In this document: positions 58,936-64,000 of the stretch, one piece after another
Layout of the letters: every line of letters begins with the position of its first letter
Numbering within the stretch: the first letter of the stretch is position 1
From: Siphonodentalium dalli
Taxonomy: Eukaryota > Mollusca > Scaphopoda > Gadilida > Siphonodentaliidae
Assembly: GCA_032622095.1 (NCBI GenBank)
Contig: CP136069.1
Span: 40,090,194-40,154,193, forward strand
DNA length: 64,000 bases
Reading direction: 5' to 3'
The notes under the pieces: generated by a model
Told to the model about the DNA's origin: nothing
Seen by the model: the letters and a program-made list of their open reading frames with translations, nothing else
Database searches by the model: none
Made by a program: the position numbers and the translations under genes

Positions 58936-60200
58936 CTCAACTTACTTTTGTAAGTTTGAGCTATTGCCATGGCTTGGCGTCCGTCGTCCGTGTGTGCGTC
59001 CGTCAACAATTTCCTTTGGCGCGGGCTACAGGTCGTACCTTTGGTCTGATCTTTATGAAATTTTGCATGAATGTTGACATTGACATGTAGATGGGAACGA
59101 GTCATTTTGGGGTCATTCGGCCAAAAAACATCGCCGCTGGTGGCCATCTTGGATTTCAAAATTCAATCCATTGGCGCGGGCTACAGGTAGTTCTGTTCGT
59201 TTGATCATCATGAAATTTGTCATGGATGTTAATATTGACATGTAGATGGGAACGAGTCATTTTGGGGTCGTTCTGCCAAAAAACATGGCCACCAGCAGCC
59301 ATCTTGGATTTTACTCTTTGCATGACTAAATTATTTGGCGCAGGCTACAGGTCGTAGTTTTGATCGGAACTTCATGAAATTTGTCATGGATGTTAACAAT
59401 GACATGTAGATGGGAACTAGTGATTTGGGGGTTGTTCGGCCAAAAAACATGGCCGCCAGCAGCCATCTTGGATTTTACTCTTTGCATGACTAAATCCTTT
59501 GGCGCGGGCTACAGGTCGTACCTTTGGTCTGACCTTTATGAAATTTGTCATGATTGTTGACATTGACATGTAGATGGGAACGAGTCATTTTGGGGTCATT
59601 CGGCCAAAAAAACATGGCCGCTGGTGGCCATTTTGGATTTCAAAATTCAATCCATTGGCTCGGGCTACAGGTCGTACTGTTCATCTGATCATTATGAAAT
59701 TTGTCATGGATGTTAATATTGACATGTAGATGGGAACGAGTCATTTTGGGGTCGTTCGGCCAAAAAACATGGCCGCTGGCAGCCATCTTGGATTTTACTC
59801 TTTGCATGACTAAATCCTTTGGCGCAGGCTACAGGTCGTAGTTTTGATCAGAACTTCATGAAATTTGTCATGGATGTTAACAATGACATGTGGATGAGAA
59901 CGAGTGATTTTGGGGTTGTTCGGCCAAAAAACACGGCCGCCAGCAGCCATCATGGATTTTACTCTTTGCATGACTAAATCCTTTGGCGCTGGCTACAGGT
60001 CGTACTGTTCGTCTGATCTTTATGAATTTTGTCATGAATGTTGACATTGACATGTAGATGGGAACGAGTCATTTTGGAGTCATTCGGCCAAAAAACATGG
60101 CCGCTGGTGGCCATTTTGGATTTCAAAATTCAATCCATTGGCGCGGGCTACAGGTCATGCTGTTCGTCTGATCATCATGAAATTTGTCATGGATGTTAAT
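58932..60200 (+). repeat. AGCTCAACTT minisatellite array with 155/164/164-bp higher-order unit
   Basis: The header palindrome AGCTCAACTTACTTTTGTAAGTTTGAGCT (two arms) is followed by a GTCCGTCGTCCGTG leader, then units marked by GGCTACAGGTCGTA at 59024, 59179, 59343, 59507, 59663, 59827, 59991 and 60146. Spacings 155, 164, 164, 156, 164, 164, 155 show a three-unit higher-order repeat of about 484 bp. Each unit ends in a phrase like GGCCATCTTGGATTT. Confidence 0.88.
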
Positions 60201-62721
60201 CACAACCCAAAGGGTTGTTTTACAGTAACATAAGCGACGCAAGTATAGTTGTGACGTCAGTAATTTCTATACCCTATCAACATGAAAAAAATGTTTTTAC
60301 ATCCGGGCGATTCAGACCTATGGGGCCCTATGGTGGCCGCCATGTTGGAATAAAATTGTCAAATTAATAAAACGAATTTATTTTCCTTCTTCGATCAGCC
60401 TCCCTATAGCAACACTATTAAATTTGAAAAACAAAATCAACCTTATTCAAAATTAAATGCTTAATGTGGATTTAGCTGACGCGGGCGCATAGCATTCGGC
60501 AAACCTCGCCAGATTCCGTACCGTTACAGTTAGAATATTACGTCCCCTGCAGGCCATAGCAACGTTGGAAATGATGACGTAATTTCGTTACAAAATGGTG
60601 GCGCTCTCTTGTTTGCGAAATTTGAAATGGAATTGCTTGTTATTGTTATCGCTCGTATTTTAAATGTACAACGGTATCACAGCACGTAAGCGTTGAGAAC
60701 AAACGAGAAAGCACAAGCGAAGATAGCACTACGAGCCAATTACTGGAATGACTTTAGAGTCAAAGCAGTCAAAAGAAGAAGAAGAATAACAACATGTCAA
60801 CAACAACAACTTGTTATTAATGTTAAGTTGTTTTGAAGTTGAAGTGAACTGTGTTCAAAGTGAAAATCAGTCAGTCGGAAAGAAACTCAATGACGAATCT
60901 GTGACTGAAAAAAATATGAAAATGAAGGTCACTGGAATGGAATGTGGACTGGTCTGTGCAGACTGCTCACCACGGCGATTTGACTTGTTCTGTTATTGTT
61001 CAATTTTAAGTCTGTTTTCACCTGGACTGGTTTAGTGGTTAGACTTAGAGTTTCAACTGCAAGTGGCAAATCGTTCAATCTACTAACTACTTCTCTAAAT
61101 AGTAAATTTAATTGTTAATATCTAAAACTGTCATGTCTAACCTCAACTTGGGTCAAGGAAATCAGAAAATGGACATTTTAGAGCTGACTGATTTACTATA
61201 CACAGTATAGTTCAGTCATGAACCGTTGAACGTAGCGCGTAGCTGGAACTTGTGGACGCAGTAATCGGTGAAAGCGTTCATGTGGCTTACTAATCTAATA
61301 ATATTAGGATTGTATTAGTCAATTTAGTGATTACAGATTACTAAATTTAGTTATCAACGACTTCAGCCTCACCCACTCACTGTGAATGTGACTCAGGTCA
61401 AAATACAATTCTAGCCATCTACAGTCGACAGACTCGACACACAGATGTAACAAACATGTGAAGCCCAGTGAATTGGTGACTAACAAAGTGAGTCATTTAT
61501 CTTCTTGTTGAGTGAAGGAAAAGAAGAACATCTCCCAATCCCACTTGGTCTCGGCACACTGCATAGTTCATGAGTTCATGCAGTGACTGGTGAGAGGATA
61601 TGCTTCCGGGCCAACTTTCCATCTGTGTGTATGAATTCTGTTTCCTGTGATGGACACATCAAGTTAAATTTCATAATTATATTGCACGGTGATTAGTTTT
61701 AGCATTCTCACATATTAAATAATTCATGATTTTAACACTGTGTTCTCGGTTTAAACCTTAAGCATAAAGCGGGAGCTTGATCAGCATGGCTAGCATATAT
61801 ATATATATATTAATTAGTGGCTATTTGTGGAAAAATTATTAAATATAGCCCTGCGTACTTGCTATTGTCGACTTGACACATTGGGATTGGAATGATATGT
61901 ATGCTAAACATAATAATTCTAGACCAACTTAGTTGAACTGTCACGACCTTCTAGTTATACATGTACATGACTAATGTAGTAATGAGGCAATCATATAAAT
62001 GTTTAATCTAGTAGCATTTTCTCAGACCATGCCATGAACATCTATGTATCTATGTATCTATGCCTGTCAAGAATAATGCCATTCCTCCCGGGCAATTATT
62101 AAAATGTTCATATACTATCAGATGCCTCTTAACCAATAGTGTCAGCACGTGTCGCATGATTAGTAATTTTAGATAAAATTCTCAACGATCATTAAGTTTT
62201 TTGGCAAAGAGACATATATAGAATTAAATTGAAATAGAATTAAATATAATTAAATTTCCATCAATATTGTTAATTTCAGTCTAGGTCTCCGCTATCACTA
62301 TTGTTGACCATCACAATGATTAGACATCTGAGAGTACGATAAAAGCTCACAAAAGTCATGAACAAGCATGCAATCTCGAGCTGGGACCACCCTTAATACT
62401 TGTTTCTTATCATCTACTTCACAGAAGGGGTCACCCCTAAGTAGTAACCATATAGGAAATGCACCAAACATATCACTATTGCACAATGACATCAGTTTGT
62501 TTGATCTAAAATATTTATCCACTCCAGCCCCAAAACAATATATAGTCATTTGGCAAATTATCTCATTCACTTTTGAAGTGCCTATCATCTACTGAAGTTG
62601 GATCCTACAACAGGCCATAAATTATGTCTCATTGAGTCATTGTGCCCCATCCACGTAACCCGTTTTCATTAAAATGTATTCAGTATTATATGTAAATTTA
62701 TCCAATAAAGATATTTTTCCC
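60201..62721. other. Downstream intronic region without recognised exon
   Basis: Small frames at 60811-61035 (plus) and 62298-62588 (minus) show no motif I recognise. (TA)n at 61797-61811. No RCC1-like exon seen. Confidence 0.4.
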
Positions 62722-62725
62722 TTAA

Positions 62726-63166
62726 AGGTCCTCAATCCGAATCAATAGTCCCCATATCATCAGATTCCAACAACAAGAAGATTTTTTGAAATGCCGCTTC
62801 AGTTGACAGAATCGATTAATTGCTCCAAAAAAAAACTGCAGTCAATTATAGCATAAAATTGACAAAAACTTGTAATTTATCAACACTTTGCTCAACGAAT
62901 ATTGCTGATTTGTCAAAAATCTGACACACACACAAAAAAACAGTTGATTTTAGAATTATCCATCTTCATCTGCAATTTGGGCAGAAAAAGTATTCTCTGC
63001 TGTTTGCTGGGCCACTAAAAAATTTAAATGATAGATTTTAAAAATCGATATCTGCATGATCACTATGAGCTTTGATGTTGTGGGTTCCTCGACTTGAATC
63101 AAATATTTTTCACCTCCGAAGTCAAGGAAATAATAATCTGCGAGGGTTAATTTGGATTGAGTACCT
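62726..63166. mobile_element. Family E TTAA-type MITE, copy E4
   Basis: TTAA|AGGTCCTCAATCC at 62722 and GGATTGAGTACCT|TTAA to 63170; right arm with GTTCCTCGACTTGAATCAAA; centre diverged. Confidence 0.82.
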
Positions 63167-63514
63167 TTAAAATTGCAAAAATTAAATTAAAATAATTTTG
63201 CCTTGAAAATTGGTCGCTTGGCCAGATTCAACCTTCACCTGATGATTGCATTTTGAAGAAATATAGTAAAATGTGCTATATGGCTAATATCGCTTGACTG
63301 GCGCCATGGATATTGGTCTGGAAATTAGAGAAATGTTAGAGGCAATATCTCACTCTGACCCATGTCTAACTGTGGCCCACATTCCTCTATATCTGGTGCT
63401 GCAACATATTCTCGTGCAAATAGGTTTATTTGTACCTGAATATTCACATATGTTCATATTTTTTTTATTCATTTAAATTTTTTTAAATCAAAATTTAGAA
63501 AAACTAACGCCATT

Positions 63515-63575
63515 ATACACTCTGCCAGGGCACCCTGAGTCACCACACCACATTTCGTTGAAATCTGGGCACCAA
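63515..63575. repeat. Dispersed repeat shared with 10556-10620
   Basis: CTCTGCCAGGGCACCCTGAG and CACCACACCA correspond to CTCTGCCAAGGGTACCCCGA and CACCACACCA at the other site. Confidence 0.55.
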
Positions 63576-63699
63576 AACTAACAAAGACATGTTGGTCTCA
63601 ACTTTACTCCAGTCTTATATATGTATATATAAACAGTCCCATGAAACATGTATACATTTATTGATGGACGTGTCATGGGCTCTTCATACAGGATCGCGT

Positions 63700-63795
63700 T
63701 CATTATTTCGAAGGTTACATATTCGCTATTCCAAAGGTTCTTATATATTCAGACATCGAAGGTTCGCTATTCTGAAGGTTTGCTATTCTGGGCGT
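63700..63795. repeat. Short degenerate tandem repeat
   Basis: Irregular repeats of CGAAGGTTCGCTATTC / CCAAAGGTTC over about 95 bp. Confidence 0.6.
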
Positions 63796-63934
63796 ATTTA
63801 ACCAGAAAAGATGGACAACTCTAATACCAAGTAGTTATTATTACCACGATTTTACAGTTATCCATCTTTATCTGGAAGACCGCACATTTGACCTCGTCCT
63901 TCTGGCATGATCAGGCCCAGAAACAATAAAAATA

Positions 63935-64000
63935 GCAAACTGCAAAGATCGATATCTAATTACTCTGAGCTTTGATGGGTGGGTTCCTCGACACTAATCA
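63935..64000. repeat. Family E copy E5, cut by right edge
   Basis: GATCGATATCTAATTACTCT and GCTTTGATGGGTGGGTTCCT match the right arm of E1; the terminus is outside the window. Confidence 0.75.

Noticed and set aside
60811-61035. 74-codon plus-strand frame
   Set aside because: No recognisable motif and no RCC1 pattern; cannot be tied to exon 10 by phase and splice signals.
62298-62588. 96-codon minus-strand frame
   Set aside because: Somewhat protein-like composition but no family recognised and no supporting splice sites; may be a relic.

Overview
This window is animal nuclear DNA from an AT-rich, intron-rich, transposon-laden genome, most likely a marine mollusc and probably a bivalve. I infer this from four repeat types that I associate with such genomes: a tRNA-derived SINE with a (TAA)n tail, tandem-repeat elements that open with a TCTG microsatellite and end in a hairpin plus CTAG, minisatellite arrays headed by a small palindrome and a GTCCGTC-rich leader, and a THAP-transposase element with a companion nuclease gene. 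The species cannot be read from the sequence.

Layout. 1-3659 (minus) is an open Ty3/gypsy-type polyprotein cut by the left edge of the window; 3660 to about 5050 is its A-rich upstream part. From 5.05 to 13.7 kb there is no gene, only a hAT-like element, palindromic MITEs and low-complexity DNA. From 14160 to at least 58521 (plus) runs one host gene, reconstructed here as ten coding exons (14160-14271, 16595-18534, 20051-20438, 23941-24036, 41302-41697, 44367-44545, 46676-46805, 53272-53348, 56756-56918, 58374-58521). All have GT/AG borders and compatible phases, and they encode about 1,209 residues before the reading continues into exons not identified in this window. Exons 1-5 encode a long disordered region (18-residue tandem repeats, RG-rich and RS-rich stretches, two SUMO-interaction-like motifs). 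Exons 6-10 encode RCC1 blades that resemble the RCC1 domain of NEK9. No kinase domain precedes them.

The introns are crowded with mobile DNA. Three MITE families with different termini (A, B, C below) all carry the same palindromic core of about 69 bp. Families A, B, E, H and K sit between TTAA duplications (piggyBac- or Kolobok-type), family D between TA duplications (Tc1/mariner-type), and several larger elements have 7-8 bp duplications (hAT-type). Family F has long terminal inverted repeats and inner palindromes. Intron 4 (17.3 kb) holds a decayed DIRS-like retroelement, a SINE, three consecutive Helentron/pearl-like blocks and two inverted-repeat elements. Intron 7 holds a 4.9-kb element with 67-bp terminal inverted repeats and two convergent, broken genes: a THAP/DDE transposase and a SWIM plus YqaJ-like nuclease.

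The most striking points are a family-D MITE inserted inside the 5' splice site of exon 2 (removing it restores a consensus donor), the sharing of one hairpin module by three unrelated-looking MITE families, and the kinase-less NEK9-like gene with SUMO-interaction motifs. All calls come from reading and hand translation; no database search was run.
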